Source of the DNA: Pomacea canaliculata
Taxonomy: Eukaryota > Mollusca > Gastropoda > Architaenioglossa > Ampullariidae
Direction: 5' to 3'
NCBI RefSeq assembly: GCF_003073045.1
Contig: NC_037602.1
Span: 992,001-1,056,000 of the forward strand
DNA: 64,000 bases
In this document: one piece after another, positions 1 through 12,302 of the stretch
Layout: the number at the start of each line of letters is the position of its first letter
How positions within the stretch are numbered: position 1 is the first letter of the stretch
Notes under the pieces: model-generated
What the model was told of the DNA's origin: nothing
Databases searched by the model: none
Seen by the model: the letters and a program-made list of their open reading frames with translations, nothing else
Translations under genes and position numbers: made by a program

Positions 1-28
1 TTACTTATTTAGTGCAGGAAGTACCTAC

Positions 29-449
29 CTGGACGTTGAGTTGGTACTTCCGGTTCTGTGACGTCAGAATGTGCATGTTTTCCAGTCCCAGCCAATGGGT
101 GTCACTCACATTGCCGAAGCCATCGCGATACTCTCGCCAAGATCTCGTGAAGTTGACTTTGTTGTTCCGTCTCGTCATTAACGTCGACATTTCATTATAA
201 CAGGTCACTGGAAAGGCCACATTGTCTGTAGGGCGTATCATCCGAACGACTGCACTGGCTTGTCCACTAATTTTGTAATCAGAGCAATCTGAAAAGAAAT
301 AAACAACGCCTTGTGTTTACAATGTTTACTGTCATTACCTCACTCCAATACTGCTCACGTGGTTAATGCTGGGGAAAATAAACAGATTTCTTAGTCTCTC
401 TGGTCTTGATTGGTTATCTGACAAGTGTTTGATGATGATGACGATGATG

Positions 450-533
<84 letters not shown>

Positions 534-2663
534 GAGATGACTGTAGATGTAACAGTAACGACTCCAGAGAATAAGGTGAGTGACATCAGGAGAACACTGG
601 GAAGATATTGAGTGATCTTGAGAATATGAAGGAATGTGATCACATGTAACTACAAGAGGCTGACCATCACTTAGTTCATTCACTGCAGCTCAAGGGCTGT
701 CAGAGCGAGTGAAGTGGGGGAGTGGACTGCAGCCAGTAGAAACAACAGTTCGCACTTCAAAATAACCTTACATAAATAACTTTATGTACATTATATACAT
801 TATATAAATAACTTTATGTACATTACGTACACAATAAAATAACATTATATAAATAACATTATAAATAACTTTATATAAATAACTGTATATACATTATACA
901 AATAGCATTATATAAATAACATTATACACATTATACAAATAACTTTATATAAATAAATTTTATACATTATATACAGTCCTGTTGCAAACCAGAAGAAGAA
1001 TACAACCCAGTAGAAGCACGTGTAAGCATGATGGAGAGACATGAGAGGTGTAATGCTGCCGGAAGTACCAGAAGTCTACAAAATGTTCCTCTTAAAGTTC
1101 ACTTGACTGATAATCACAGAACTCAGGTCAGTCAGTACATGCTAAATATAGAATAGTGATGTCATGGTACAGGGGACGGGAGGTGGACTATGGGCATGAC
1201 GTCATGTAAGTTCTGCGTCATCACACCTTTGACGTCACTGTTTCCTTTCTTTTGTCGTCAGTGGTAATCAGACATGGCGCTGTGTGTGTTCGACTGACAT
1301 GTTTGTTTGTTGTGTCTGCCCGGACAGTCGTAGAGCAGCGGTTGATAACTTATCACTGTATTATATTTATGATGTAAATAGAACAATTAAAAAAAAAATC
1401 CAAGAAAGTCGAAAGCAGGAAGCGTCACCTCTCATGGGTCCTAGCTCGCAGTTATCTCCCATAAAGCCTGGCAGACAGTCACAGGTACCAGCGCTAGGTG
1501 TCCCTCCATTCTGGCAAAGTTCTTTCTGAAACATTTGGTCTTACAATTTACAATTACAATCTTTTACACGAGGAAATTTAAATCATTTCAGTTGATAGCG
1601 TGTAGGTTCTGGAAAGTATATTTTAAACTTTTGATCTAAACAGACTTCATGAGTGATGTTTCCAAAATGGCCGATGAGTTCTAACGTAAATTCATATTCT
1701 ACTCACAATGTAGTATAACTTGAGTAATCCACAAGGACAACTACAGGTAGTGCTCATACGCTAGCAATATACAGATAAGTACATAATCTACATGTTCACA
1801 ACAGTGAATAAGTTCTCTATCTCTCTCAACATATACATACTTATATCTCACACACACACACAGAGTAACAGTAGTCACTGTAGTTGCACTACATTACGTG
1901 ACGTCAGGCTGACACAACATAACGGTCACTAGAGCAGATCACGTGTATGGTACGTGCAATAAATGCAGTCAGTGAGAACTACTCACGTGACGGCCCATTA
2001 TCAGAAATAGTGAGGGAGGTAATCGATGGAGGAACAAGTCCTAAAAGTTCCAAAAAAGTGCACATTCTATTTTTGTAAATATTGTATTCTTGTATTACAT
2101 AATATTACAATTAATTTGTGGGAAAATGATAAAGTGTGATAAATTTTGTTTATTATACTCCTGGTTATTTTTGAATAAGCTTTTTATTTCCTTTGTCTTT
2201 ATCATTCGAGGATGAAAATGAAAAAACAAATGAAGCACCAAATTAAATGCTGAGTTTCAAATGTCAGGAACGCTTGTGTAGCAAAGTGTAGACAAAAATA
2301 TGGCAACATGCACTAAGCACAGTAAGTACACCTAGTTACCTTCTGTAAATACACCGCGGCGTCAGTAATGACCTCCATGTTGACACAATCCGCCGCCGCT
2401 ACCTGTTGCGACAGGTGACAAGTCTTGGCGGCACGATCAAAGATGACGGAGTTACATGATGGCGACGAGGCGCAGACAACAGTGCAGCTCAAGATGCTGG
2501 TGCTGGTCACAGTCTGCTCCACCTGGTAATCTCGGGGCACGTGACGTGGACAGGTGGGCGGCTTGTGGAATTTGACTGAGCTGATGGCAGTCTTCTGACA
2601 GAGGGACAGAGGCGGCTGGCAGCAGGACAAGAACACAGCGATGAAGGTTCCTTTAAAATACAT
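29..2663 (-). CDS. Secreted PAN-EGF-fibrinogen-related protein, unit 1 copy (partial)
   Basis: Three exons are visible on the minus strand. Exon 1 (2663-2340, phase 0 out) starts at the ATG of MYFKGTF, encodes a hydrophobic signal peptide, then a PAN/apple-like domain with six cysteines including SCTVVC and KTCHL. Exon 2 (1525-1429) is a compact EGF-like domain with CQNGG, CDCLPGF and GDNCE, in phase 0 and out phase 1. Exon 3 (249-29, out phase 0) is the first half of a fibrinogen-related domain: PVTCYNE, VNFTRSWREY, DGFGN, HWLGLENMHILT. The rest of the FReD lies beyond the left edge. Phases agree across all junctions and no frame break is seen. FReD proteins are secreted lectin-like recognition molecules, often immune in gastropods; a role here is inference. 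The ATG is chosen because the frame upstream offers only TTG. Confidence 0.8.
434..533. repeat. Trinucleotide microsatellite (GAT then TAA)
   Basis: A short GATGAT stretch passes into about 28 TAA units with one interruption. It lies in the FReD-to-EGF intron of the unit 1 gene. The unit 2 counterpart at 7388-7445 is almost wholly GAT/TGA-type. Translations of either are low-complexity artefacts. Confidence 0.9.
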
Positions 2664-4135
2664 CTTGACGAGAAACGACAGCAAAACGATGTCAGTGGAA
2701 ACAATATCAACAAGGTGTTCGGACTGATTGTCTCAGCACTGTCACTGATGTACCTCGACAAACACCCGCTGATATGACAGGTGTCCCTTAATAAAGGTTG
2801 CTGATATTGCCTTGGAGCGTGTTTGCACAGCTTTGCCGACTGTTGTGGGGATAAACAGTAAACAAGCGCAAGGTTCATCAAAGTTCAGCGAAGTTTAGCA
2901 AAAGTGAAATCGTTTAGCTTTTCTTTTCTGAAGGGTTCGCGAAAACACTTGAAAAGACTTAAAATGATTCAGGTACACAGCAAAGAAACAAACCATCTGT
3001 TGCATACACACACACACATGCACACACACAAAGTTCAAGTGCTTACAAGTGCTTACAAGTGCTTGCACGGAGCAAAAGTCGTGCTTGGGAAATGCCTGAC
3101 CTGCTGTTGGCGGATTTCCTGTTCAAGTCTTTCACCTGGAGTCTGTTGTTCCTGTGACAAGACCACGGGACGTCCACGTCTCTGGAATATTTCCCAATGG
3201 CTTCCATGGAGATGAAAAATGGTTTTCTTAGTTTACAGTTCGCTGTTAATCTTTCGCTGTTACATCTTTCAGGAAAATGCTTTCAGCTCAGTCGTGTTCT
3301 CTGTCTTCCATCTGTCCATCTCAGGTGCTCCGACAGTACAAGGTGGTCAAAGTTTTCTTTTACTCAAGACCAAATAAATCTGTCCTGTTAATTTCTTAAG
3401 ATTTCTAAGAACAAAAATGACTCGACGGCTACAGTTTTTTTTAAAGTTTATATGTTAATCGTGTGCACAGTCACAATGTCTGGTCATCCTGTCACTTCTT
3501 TTATTGTTTTTCATCTTTCCTCTTTTTCTCTTTGATTCTTTCTTCTGTGTACAGCTCTTAACTTTCTCTCTTTGCTCGAAGTACTCAAAACATTCCTTGT
3601 ACTTTGTAATAAACTTTGCTCAGTCGCTTGCTGATCAAATCAGAGAAAAAGGTATCAATGTCCAGTGAAAGGGGGAGACTATACAGTAGTCAGATTGTTG
3701 TGTCTGTCTTGTAGATAACATGTACCACGTGACTTGCTATCAGTCAGTGAGTGCGACCTGCTGTAGGACACACTACAGTCGTCAGTTCCGGTCTGTAGAA
3801 CATCTGGAATTGTCATCGTCCTCCGTGTTCTAGAAGCTGGCGGAGTAGGGCTGCGCATGTCAAGGTCTTTTTTTTTTTAAAGGTCAGCAGGTTGAGCAGA
3901 GTTCAAGTGACTTTTAAAGTGTAAATGACTTTCGCTTGGGTTTAAATATTTTTGAATCTGAGGCCAGATGTGTTTTTGCATTGTATTTCTTCTCCAGCTG
4001 CAGGGACAGCTGTGCATACAATGTACAGTATCATTAGTGTCATTAGTGCTTCCTGCCCTCTGTGGTGTGGATGTCCTGAGAGTGGATTTAAAATTTGAAT
4101 AGTTTTCGGTCTGTATCCTTTAGTATCCTTTAAAC

Positions 4136-4335
4136 CAGGGGTGGGCAATTAATTTTACCAATGGGCCGCATGAGACATAGGGATGGTTTTAGAGGGCCGG
4201 ACTAATATAGTTAACTCAGTTTTACCCAATACTGTATATCTAGTATATATACTGGCAGGCGGGCCAGCGTGCGGGCCGGTCAGAGACACAAGGCGGGCCG
4301 GATCCGGCCCGCGGGCCGGCCTTTGCCCAGGTCTG
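4136..4335. mobile_element. Short non-autonomous hAT-like element (200 bp)
   Basis: Ends are CAGGGGTGGGCAA and, inverted, CAGACCTGGGCAA. It is flanked by a perfect 8-bp duplication CTTTAAAC (4128-4135 and 4336-4343), the hAT hallmark. The paralogous position in unit 2 (about 11814-11821) has a single CTTTAAAC and no element, so it is the empty site. The interior is GGGCCGG-rich with no coding capacity. Confidence 0.9.
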
Positions 4336-4696
4336 CTTTAAACAATAGTAAATACATATTTGGCTGTTATTCAAGCCTATATGTATACATTTGAATGTAT
4401 TTCAATGTGTACCATGTTTATTATGACAGGACATATTCCACTCTACAACACTTTCAAGCACATAAAAAATGTAAAGTTTGGATAACAGAAAGAAGAAGGA
4501 AAGAAATGGTGTGCTTATTGACTGTGTACTGTTACTGTTGACGAGTCAATGTTTTTCAGATTTTAAGGTAAAAAAATACTTAAAATCTTTATTTGCTGAT
4601 AGAAAAAAGGTGTTGAACTCTTAAAGGAACTTTGCTGATCTTGAAATCGTTCAGCTCAGTTCAACAGGAAGAGTATCCGGCTCGTCAGAGTCGAGG

Positions 4697-4841
4697 AGTG
4701 TCTGAGTGTCTGAGTGTCTGAATGTCTGAATGTCTGAGTGTCTGAATGTCTGAATGTCTGAGTGTGAAACAAACCGAATGTCCTGAATGTGCCGACACTG
4801 ACAGTGTTGAATGTCTGAGTGTCTGAGTGTCGAGGAACTTG
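4697..4841. repeat. 8-bp tandem repeat TGTCTGAG/TGTCTGAA
   Basis: Runs of the 8-mer TGTCTGA(G/A), interrupted by about 50 bases of different sequence near 4763-4808. The unit 2 counterpart is a longer, uninterrupted array. Confidence 0.9.
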
Positions 4842-5155
4842 AGCACAAAGAAGTTTCTAGAATGAGGTGTATTGTTCTTTGTGGTCAACGATTTGCGCGA
4901 GACTTGAAGAAACAAGGTCATAAAAATAATAAAGAAAAGTCTCGGCTAGAGAAGGGAACTTCTGAGGAACATTGATTAACTTTCGCGTACTGTAACGGTC
5001 TGATCTTCAAACTTTCTTCCGAATGTTGAGATCACTTCACCACTGTCTTCCTCCTCATCCTCACACGCACACACCCAAACTCACGGACACACATGCAAAG
5101 ATAGATACGAGTAGAACGAACGATTGAACGAACGATTGAACGAACGAATGAAGTT

Positions 5156-5161
5156 TTTATT
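5156..5161 (-). promoter_or_regulatory. Possible poly(A) signal of the unit 2 FReD gene
   Basis: TTTATT on the plus strand reads AATAAA on the minus strand, about 380 bases past the last FReD coding sequence. The same motif recurs at 12611-12616 in unit 2, which suggests the duplicated block includes the 3' end of a neighbouring gene copy. Position fits a 3' UTR end, but AATAAA is common in AT-rich DNA. Confidence 0.3.
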
Positions 5162-5294
5162 GACATAGATCACGTAGTCTCAACATTCCGGTATATTGAA
5201 ACAAAATGATTGTTGTATAGTATATCATAATACAGCATTAGAATAATATTATATCTAGGGTACTACATGGTCACCAAACATTTCCACTTATTGT

Positions 5295-5534
5295 AGATAT
5301 TGTCTAAATAATGTAATACAATAAAACATCAATACAAAGTGTACAGTCTTTGTATGTATGATTACATGCACATATGAACGTGAATACATACACAAATATA
5401 CACTTGTCTTAACACAAAATATTATTTTAACATCTTTTAAGATTGACCTTTAAAAAACAAATACAACTGCTACATTAAAGGCATTGATAGTGAGGAGGAG
5501 ATCAGTCTCAATGCGAGTTACAGAGTTTGAAGTC
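5295..5534. other. Region between duplicated units, probable 3' UTR
   Basis: AT-rich sequence between the end of unit 1 similarity and the last FReD exon. It is probably 3' UTR or downstream flank of the minus-strand unit 2 gene. No other feature seen. Confidence 0.4.
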
Positions 5535-6256
5535 TAAAGTTGACAAAAGTCGGTTGGGGAGCCGACATTGCCAAGGTCCTTTGACACGGTGACCATGACC
5601 TCGCTGTACGTCGCCCGTCCTCAGGCGTTGGCGGGCTGCAGCAGCTGACCCCGTGGGGTTGCACGTGCTGCACGTGTTGCCGTTCAAATGGTACCACCAC
5701 CACCCCCGCTGTGACGACTCGCGCAGTTGACGCTGCTGTCACCGTCGTTGTCGTTGTCGTAAGTGCTGAAGTTGGCGCCGCGCAGGTCGGACAGACAGTC
5801 GCCGGTAGGGTTGAGTACGGAATTCAAACTGTCGAAGTGGAACTGGTACAGAGAGTCCTCGCCCTTGACAACGAAGTTGTTGTAAATGACGTACAGCTTT
5901 GAGCCGTTTTTCAGTTCCACCTGTGTTTGGACACAAATGCACAACCTAAATGTTGTCAGAAAAATACTTGTCACAAAAATAAAATCAGTTGTTACAAAAT
6001 ACTGACGGCCCGCTGTTGACAACATTTTAAGTTCAGCAGCACGGAACAGCCGACATGAGCACTTATTTGATAAGATTTATAATATATTATTAATGATATA
6101 TAAAGATATATAAAGTTCTTTTTATCTATTTATTTTTATGGGAAAATGGTGCCAAAAATCTTACATGTTGACATGGAAACATGTTTTAGAGTGTTAACTC
6201 ATCGCTCTGATGTATTGTTTACTGACCAGTTGCATTACCTCTTCAACATATTAAGG

Positions 6257-6632
6257 CAGTGGTTCTCAAAGTATTTCGGACCGCGGACCACGTTACTTAG
6301 GTAAAATATATGGCGGACCACCAAGGCCTAAAATCACTTCTGTACTATGAATTTCAATTTTAAATTGCGCGCATTTGTTTTATTAGATTAATTCAAAAAC
6401 TAAATTTCCATTTGTAGAAAGTAATATAGTAATAAGTTGACATAAACTGTCCTACGGCCTAACCTCGTTCTTTGTAATTAAAATGTTGGTCATTCGGTGG
6501 CAGAAGGGAATGTTATGCGAGGTATGGAATGAACGCATTTTAAACATCTACCTGGATTTGCTGACATATTTGACAACTGTCAGCCGCGGACCACCTGACT
6601 TATGTCCGCGGACCACACTTTGAGAACCACTG
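6257..6632. mobile_element. Non-autonomous hAT-like element (376 bp)
   Basis: Terminal inverted repeats CAGTGGTTCTCAAAGT and ACTTTGAGAACCACTG, with GCGGACCAC subterminal motifs, flanked by perfect 8-bp duplications TATTAAGG (6249-6256 and 6633-6640). No coding capacity. It lies in the last intron of the unit 2 FReD gene. A shortened relative is at 55179-55466. Confidence 0.93.
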
Positions 6633-7387
6633 TATTAAGGTCTTCGTGGCAATTGGTCTTTCAGTATATACTCTACAGAAATTGAGTTCTTAGCGCATTG
6701 CTCTCCAGATGTAGAATATGGCGACCTGTGTAGACATGGATCAACTGACTCCCCCTGTTGTTACATAATTTAAAAGAAGTCAAACACAGTGTCACCTGAT
6801 ATCACCCCATTGTTCAAGCTTATCTCAATTCATAAAGGTTTTTTCTTTTAATTTCGCGCACCCTGACGAAAAAAGAGAAAAGCTTACTTATTTTAGTGCA
6901 AACATTCTTTGTTGCGAAAGTTTGTACCTACCTGGGACTAATTGAGTCGGTATTTCCCGGTTCTGTGACGTCAAATGTGCATGTTTTTCACCTCGAATCA
7001 GTCCAGCAGCCAATGGGTGTCGAGGACTCATATCAACCGAAGCGACATAGGACACCACGCGATACTCTCGCCAAGATCTCGTCACCTGAAGTTCATTGAC
7101 TTTTTGTTGTTCCGGCCTCATTCATCAACGTCGACATTTCATTATAAGCAGGTCACTGGAAAGGTCACATTGTCTGTAGGGCGTATCATGACGAACGACT
7201 GAATTGGCTTGTCATCACTAATTTTTGTAATCAGAGCAGTCTGAAAAATAAACAACGCCTTCTGTTTACAATGTTTTCACTGTCATACCTCTAACTCCAA
7301 TACTGTTCACCTGGTTATGCTGGGGAAAATAAACAGATTTCTTGTCTCTCTGGTCTTGATTGGTATCTGACAAGTGTCTTTGTTGAT

Positions 7388-7445
7388 GATCGATGATGAT
7401 GATGATGGATGATGAGATGATGATTGATGATGATGATGATAATGA
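7388..7445. repeat. GAT-rich microsatellite
   Basis: Imperfect GATGATGAT tract in unit 2, in the place occupied by a TAA tract in unit 1. Confidence 0.8.
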
Positions 7446-10400
7446 TTGTATGATGATTAATATATAATAATCAAACAAAATTTGCTAAAGTGCATCGCAA
7501 ACAATTAGTAAGAAGATGTAGAACAATCACAAGCACAATAGTTTTATGTAGAACATTAACTCTCTAAAAATCTATCCACTCGAAATGATAACAAGATGCT
7601 CAGAACATTGGAACTAACTAGTGAATAACAAAGATGTTAAAGACATACAAAATAGCAACGAAGGGAAGATGTAAAAAGGAAGAGCAAGCTGAGACTCAGG
7701 CAGTAAAGGGAGATACATACTTTTTATGTGCTTTGTAGAGTGTTTGTAGCAGTAAGACTTCAGAGAATAAGGTGAGTGACATCACGAGAACACTGGGAAA
7801 GATATTGTAGGTATGATCTTGAGAATATGAAGGAATGTGATCACATGTAACTACAAGAGGGTGACAGTCATTACAGTTTATTTCCAACTGCAGCTATGTA
7901 CAGCGCTAGGGCTGTCAAAGCGAGTGAGCGGGGGAGTGGACTGCAGCGCATAGAAACAACAGTTCCCGAAATACTTCAAAATAACCTTACATAATTAACT
8001 TTATGTACATTACGTACACAATTAAAATAACATTATATAAAATAACAGTTTTAAATAACTTTATATAATAACTGTATATACATTATAAATAGGCATTTAT
8101 ATAAATACCGTGATATTATACACATTTATATAAAATAACGTTCTATAAATAAAATTTTGTATCATTATCTGTATACAGTCCTGTTGCAAACTCCGTGCCC
8201 AGATACAGAAAAAGCAAAAAATACAAATCCTAATGTCTCATACTAAAACCTAAGTAGAAGCACGTGTAAGCATGATGGAGAGACATGAGAGGTGTAATGC
8301 TGCCGGAAGTACCAGAAGTCTACAAATGTTCCTCTTAAAGTTCACGTGACTGATAATCACAGAACTCAGGTCAGTCAGTACATGCTAAATATAGAATAGT
8401 GAAAAGATGTGGTACAGGGGACGAGGAGGGTTGCAATCCACTTGGACTATGGGCATGACGTCATGTAAGTTCTGCGTCATCACAGCTTTGAACGTCACTA
8501 CTGTTTCCTTCCTTTTGTCGTCAGTGGTATCAGACATGGCGCTGTGTGTGTTCGACTGACATGTTTGTTTGTTGTGTCTGCCCGGACAGCCGTAGAGCAG
8601 CGGTTGATAACTTATCACTGTATTATATTTATGATGTAAATAGAACAATTAAAGAAATCCAAGAAAGTCGAAAGCAGGAAGCGTCACCTCTCATGGGTCC
8701 TAGCTCGCAGTTATCTCCCGTAAAGCCTGGCTGACAGTCACAGGTACCAGCGCTAGGTGTCCTCCGGTCCATCTTTGTGCAAAGTTCTTTCTGAAACATT
8801 TGGCTCTCTCAAGGGTACACAATTTACAATTACAATCTTTTAACGCAGGAAATTTAAATCATTTCAGTTGATAGCGTGTAGGTCTGGAAAGTAATTTTAA
8901 ACATTTGGTCTTACAATTTACAATTATATACTCCATCTTTTACACACTCAGAATTTAAATCATTTCAGTTGAAATCTCCACAAGGACAACTACAGGTAGT
9001 AGTTAATACACTGGCATATACAGAGTAAGTAATAATCTATCATGTTGAAAAGATGAATAAGCTCTCTCTCAAACTGGCTCTATACATACTCATATCACAC
9101 CACACACAGTAACAGTAGGTACAGTAGGTGCACTACAGTACGTGACGTCAGCTGACACAACATAAACGGTCACTAGAGCGGAGAGAAGATTCACGTGTAT
9201 GTACGTGCAGTAAATGCTGTCACTGCTCGGGGAACTCTCATTGTTATTAAACGTGACAGTGGCCCATTATTGACACAATAGTGATGGGGAGGTACTCGTC
9301 TCCCTTTCATGGGAGGGAACAAGTCCTAAAAGTTCAAGAAAGTGCACATTCTATTTTTGTAAATTGTATTCTTGTCGGGAGGCCAGGAGAGGATTACATA
9401 ATATGTACAATGTGGAAAAAAGAATGTTTGTTGGAAATGGATGAAAAGTGTGATAAATTTCTTTGTCTTTTTCGGGATTATACGATAATATTTATAATAA
9501 ATCTGGTTATTTTTCAATATTGCTTGGTTGCGAAATTTTTTTTAAAAATATTTTCCAAGAGGATTATAACTTCTTTGGAGTAAAGAAATTTGTCTTTATC
9601 AGAATAGGAGATTCGAGGATGAAAATGAAAGAAAAAAGCAAATAACAAGGGAACATTCTATTCTCATAGTCACTCACCCTCCAGGAAGTGCTGAGTCCGT
9701 GTTTCAAATGTGAACAGGAGGTCGGCACGCGATTTTTGTGTAGCACTGTAAGTGTAGACAAATGTGTGTGTGCATATGGCAACATGGTTTGGTTTCTTTG
9801 CACTAAGCACGTACAAGTGTTTTCGCGTATCCTCAGAAAGAAGAGTTACCTTCTGTAAATACTTTGCTCTGTCATGCGCTCCGCGGCGTCAGTAATGACC
9901 TCCCACTCCATGTTGACACAATCCCGCCGCCGCTACCTGTTTGAGCGACAGGTGACAAGTCTTTTGGCGGCACGATCAAAGATGACGGAGTTACATGATG
10001 GCGACGATGCGCAGACAACAGTGCAGCTCAAGATGCTGGTGCTGGTCACAGTCTGCTCCACCTGGTAATCTCGGGGCACGTGACGTGGACAGGTGGGCGG
10101 CTTGTGGAATTGACTGAGCTGATGGCAGTCTTCTGACAGAGGGACAGAGGCGGCTGAAGCGGACAAGATAAGCGATGAAGCTTCTTTAAAATACATCTTG
10201 ACGAGCGACGACAGCAAAACGATGTCCAGTGGAAACAATATCAACAAGATGTTCGGACTGATTGTCTCAGCACTGTCACTGATGTACCTCGACAAACACC
10301 CGCTGATATGACAGGTGTCCTTAAATAAAGGTTGCTGATATTGCCTTGGAGCGTGTTTGCACAGCTTTGCCGACTGTTGTGGGGAAAATAAACAGTAAAC

Positions 10401-10552
10401 AAGCGCAAGGTTCATCAAAGTTCAGCGAAGTTTAGCAAAGTGAAATCGTTTAGCTTTTCTTTTCTGAAGTGTTCGCGAAACACTTAAAAGACTTAAAACC
10501 CATTTAGGTACCAGCAAGAAACAACAACCATCCTGTTCATTTGCACCGGACA

Positions 10553-10615
10553 CACCACACACACACACACATGTTCCTCTGGTCACACACACACACACCA
10601 CAGAGCCACACACAC

Positions 10616-10651
<36 letters not shown>

Positions 10652-10671
10652 TCACACACACACACACAACT
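10553..10671. repeat. CA/CACACC microsatellite
   Basis: Long imperfect (CA)n tract with CTCACACA and AGCACACA interruptions, upstream of the unit 2 FReD gene. Unit 1 has only a short CA run near 3006-3030. Cys/Val-rich or His/Thr-rich translations of it are artefacts. Confidence 0.9.
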
Positions 10672-12172
10672 ACAACACCGCTATTTTTGTGCTGCTGTAT
10701 GCAGGTTCGACAGTGCCACAGTCTTCACTTCTGTGTTTGTCCAATAGTTCCAGCAGTGTAAGTTCAAGTGCTTACAAGTGCTTACAAGTGCTTGGAGGGA
10801 GCAAAAGTCGTGCTTGAGAAATGCTTGACCTGCTGTTGGCGGATTTCCTGTTCAAGTCTTTCACTTGGAGTCTGTTGTTCCTGTGACAAGACCACGGGAC
10901 GTCCACGTCTCTGGAATGTTTCCCAGTGGCATCCATGGAGATTAAAAATGGTTTTCTTAGTTTTCTGTTCGCTGTTAATTTATATCTTATAGCTCAATCG
11001 TGTTCTCTGTCTTCCATCTGTCCACCTCAGATGCTCCGATAATACAAGGGGGCAAAGTCCTTTTTTTGTACTTAAGACAAAATAAATCTGTCTTGGTATT
11101 TTCTTAAGATTTCTAAGAACAAAAATGACTCGACGGCTAAAGTTAATTTTTTAAAGTTTATATGCAAATCGTCTGCACAGTTACAATGTCTGGTCATCCT
11201 GTCACTTCTTTTATTGTTGTTCCTCTTTGATTCTTTCTTCTGTGTACAGCTCTTAACTTTCTCTCTTTGCTCGAAGTACTCAAAACATTCCTTGTACTTT
11301 GTAATAAACTTTGCTCAGTGCTGACAAATCAGAGAAAAAGGTATCAACGTCCAGTGACAGGAGAGACTATACAGTAGTCAGATTGTGTGTCTGTCTTGTA
11401 GATAACATGTACCACGTGACTTGCTATCAGTCAGTGAGTGCGACCTGCTGTAGGACACACTACAGTCGTCAGTTCCGGTCTGTAGAACATCTGGAGTTGT
11501 CATCGTCCTCCGTGTTCTAGAAGCTGCCGGAGTAGCGCTGCGCATGTCAAGGTCTTTTTTTTTTAAAGGTCAGCAGGTTGAGCAGAGTTCACGTGACTTT
11601 TAAAGTGCAAATGACTTTCGCTTGGGTTTAAATATTTTTGAATCTGAGGCCAGATGTGTTTTTGCATTGTATTTCTTCTCCAGCTGCAGGGACAGCTGTG
11701 TATACAATGTACAGTGTCATTAGTGTCATTAGTGCTTCCTGCCCTCTGTGGTGTGGCTGTCCTGAAAGTGGATTTACAATTTGAATAGTTTCCGGTCTGT
11801 ATCCTTTAGTATCCTTTAAACAATAGTAAATACATATTTGGCTGTTATTCAGGCCTACATGTATACATTTGAATGTATTTCAATGTGTACCATGTTTATT
11901 ATGACAGGACATATTCCACTCTACAACACTTACAATCACATAAACAAATGTAAAGTTTGGATAACAGAAAGAAGAAGGAAAGAAATGGTGTGCTTATTGA
12001 CTGTGTACTGTTACTGTTGACGAGTCAATGTTTTTCAGATTTTAAGGTAAAAAATACTTAAAATCTTTATTTGCAGATAGAAAAAAAGGTGTTGAACTCT
12101 TAAAGGAACTTTGCTGATCTTGAAATCGTTCAGCTCAGTTCAACAGGATGAGCATCCGGCTTGTAAGAGTCG

Positions 12173-12302
12173 AGGAGTGTCTGAGTGTCTGAGTGTCTGA
12201 ATGTCTGAATGTCTGAGTGTCTGAGTGTCTGAATGTCTGAATGTCTGAGTGTCTGAGTGTCTGAGTGTCTGAGTGTCTGAATGTCTGAGTGTCTGAATGT
12301 CG
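12173..12302. repeat. 8-bp tandem repeat TGTCTGAG/TGTCTGAA, unit 2 array
   Basis: About sixteen uninterrupted copies of the 8-mer TGTCTGA(G/A). Paralogous to 4697-4841 but longer and more regular. Confidence 0.9.

Larger units (their letters stand above)
1..5294. repeat. Tandem segmental duplication, left unit (unit 1)
   Basis: This stretch aligns collinearly with 6887-12749. It contains the exons, introns and upstream region of a PAN-EGF-FReD gene on the minus strand. The left edge is cut by the window. The right edge of similarity falls just after the shared string CTTATTGT near 5294, beyond which the two units differ. Divergence is mostly small indels with long identical runs between, so the duplication looks recent or the sequence is noisy. 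The region 2664-5294, upstream of the gene, holds no coding sequence I can support. Confidence 0.9.
5540..10196 (-). pseudogene. PAN-EGF-fibrinogen-related gene, unit 2 copy (disrupted)
   Basis: Paralogue of the unit 1 gene with all four exons in the window: PAN exon 10196-9850, EGF exon 8790-8688 (6 bases longer, in frame), first FReD exon 7198-6932, last FReD exon 5920 to about 5540. The last exon starts after CCAAACACAG with VELKNGSKLYVIYNN and contains the FReD calcium-loop signature FSTYDNDNDG followed by NCASRHSGG. The PAN exon has frame changes (for example TCTTTTGGCGG against TCTTGGCGG in unit 1). The first FReD exon is 267 against 221 bases with many indels. After NCASRHSGG the frame shifts twice and the usual tail is shortened. 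Either a decayed copy or one damaged by consensus errors. A hAT element sits in its last intron. Confidence 0.65.

Noticed and set aside
335-683. Long Tyr/Ile- or Leu-rich open frames on the minus strand
   Set aside because: They are translations of the TAA/GAT microsatellite and have no gene context.
2507-2881. 124-codon minus-strand frame overlapping the PAN exon, also present in unit 2
   Set aside because: It is out of frame with the PAN domain, has no signal or domain, and is conserved only because the whole unit is duplicated.
4190-4320. GGGCCGG-rich block that could suggest a CpG island or promoter
   Set aside because: It is the interior of a 200-bp hAT-like element with an empty site in the paralogous unit.
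10422-10747. Cys/Val-rich and His/Thr-rich frames near 10.6 kb
   Set aside because: They read the CA microsatellite on either strand; low-complexity artefact.
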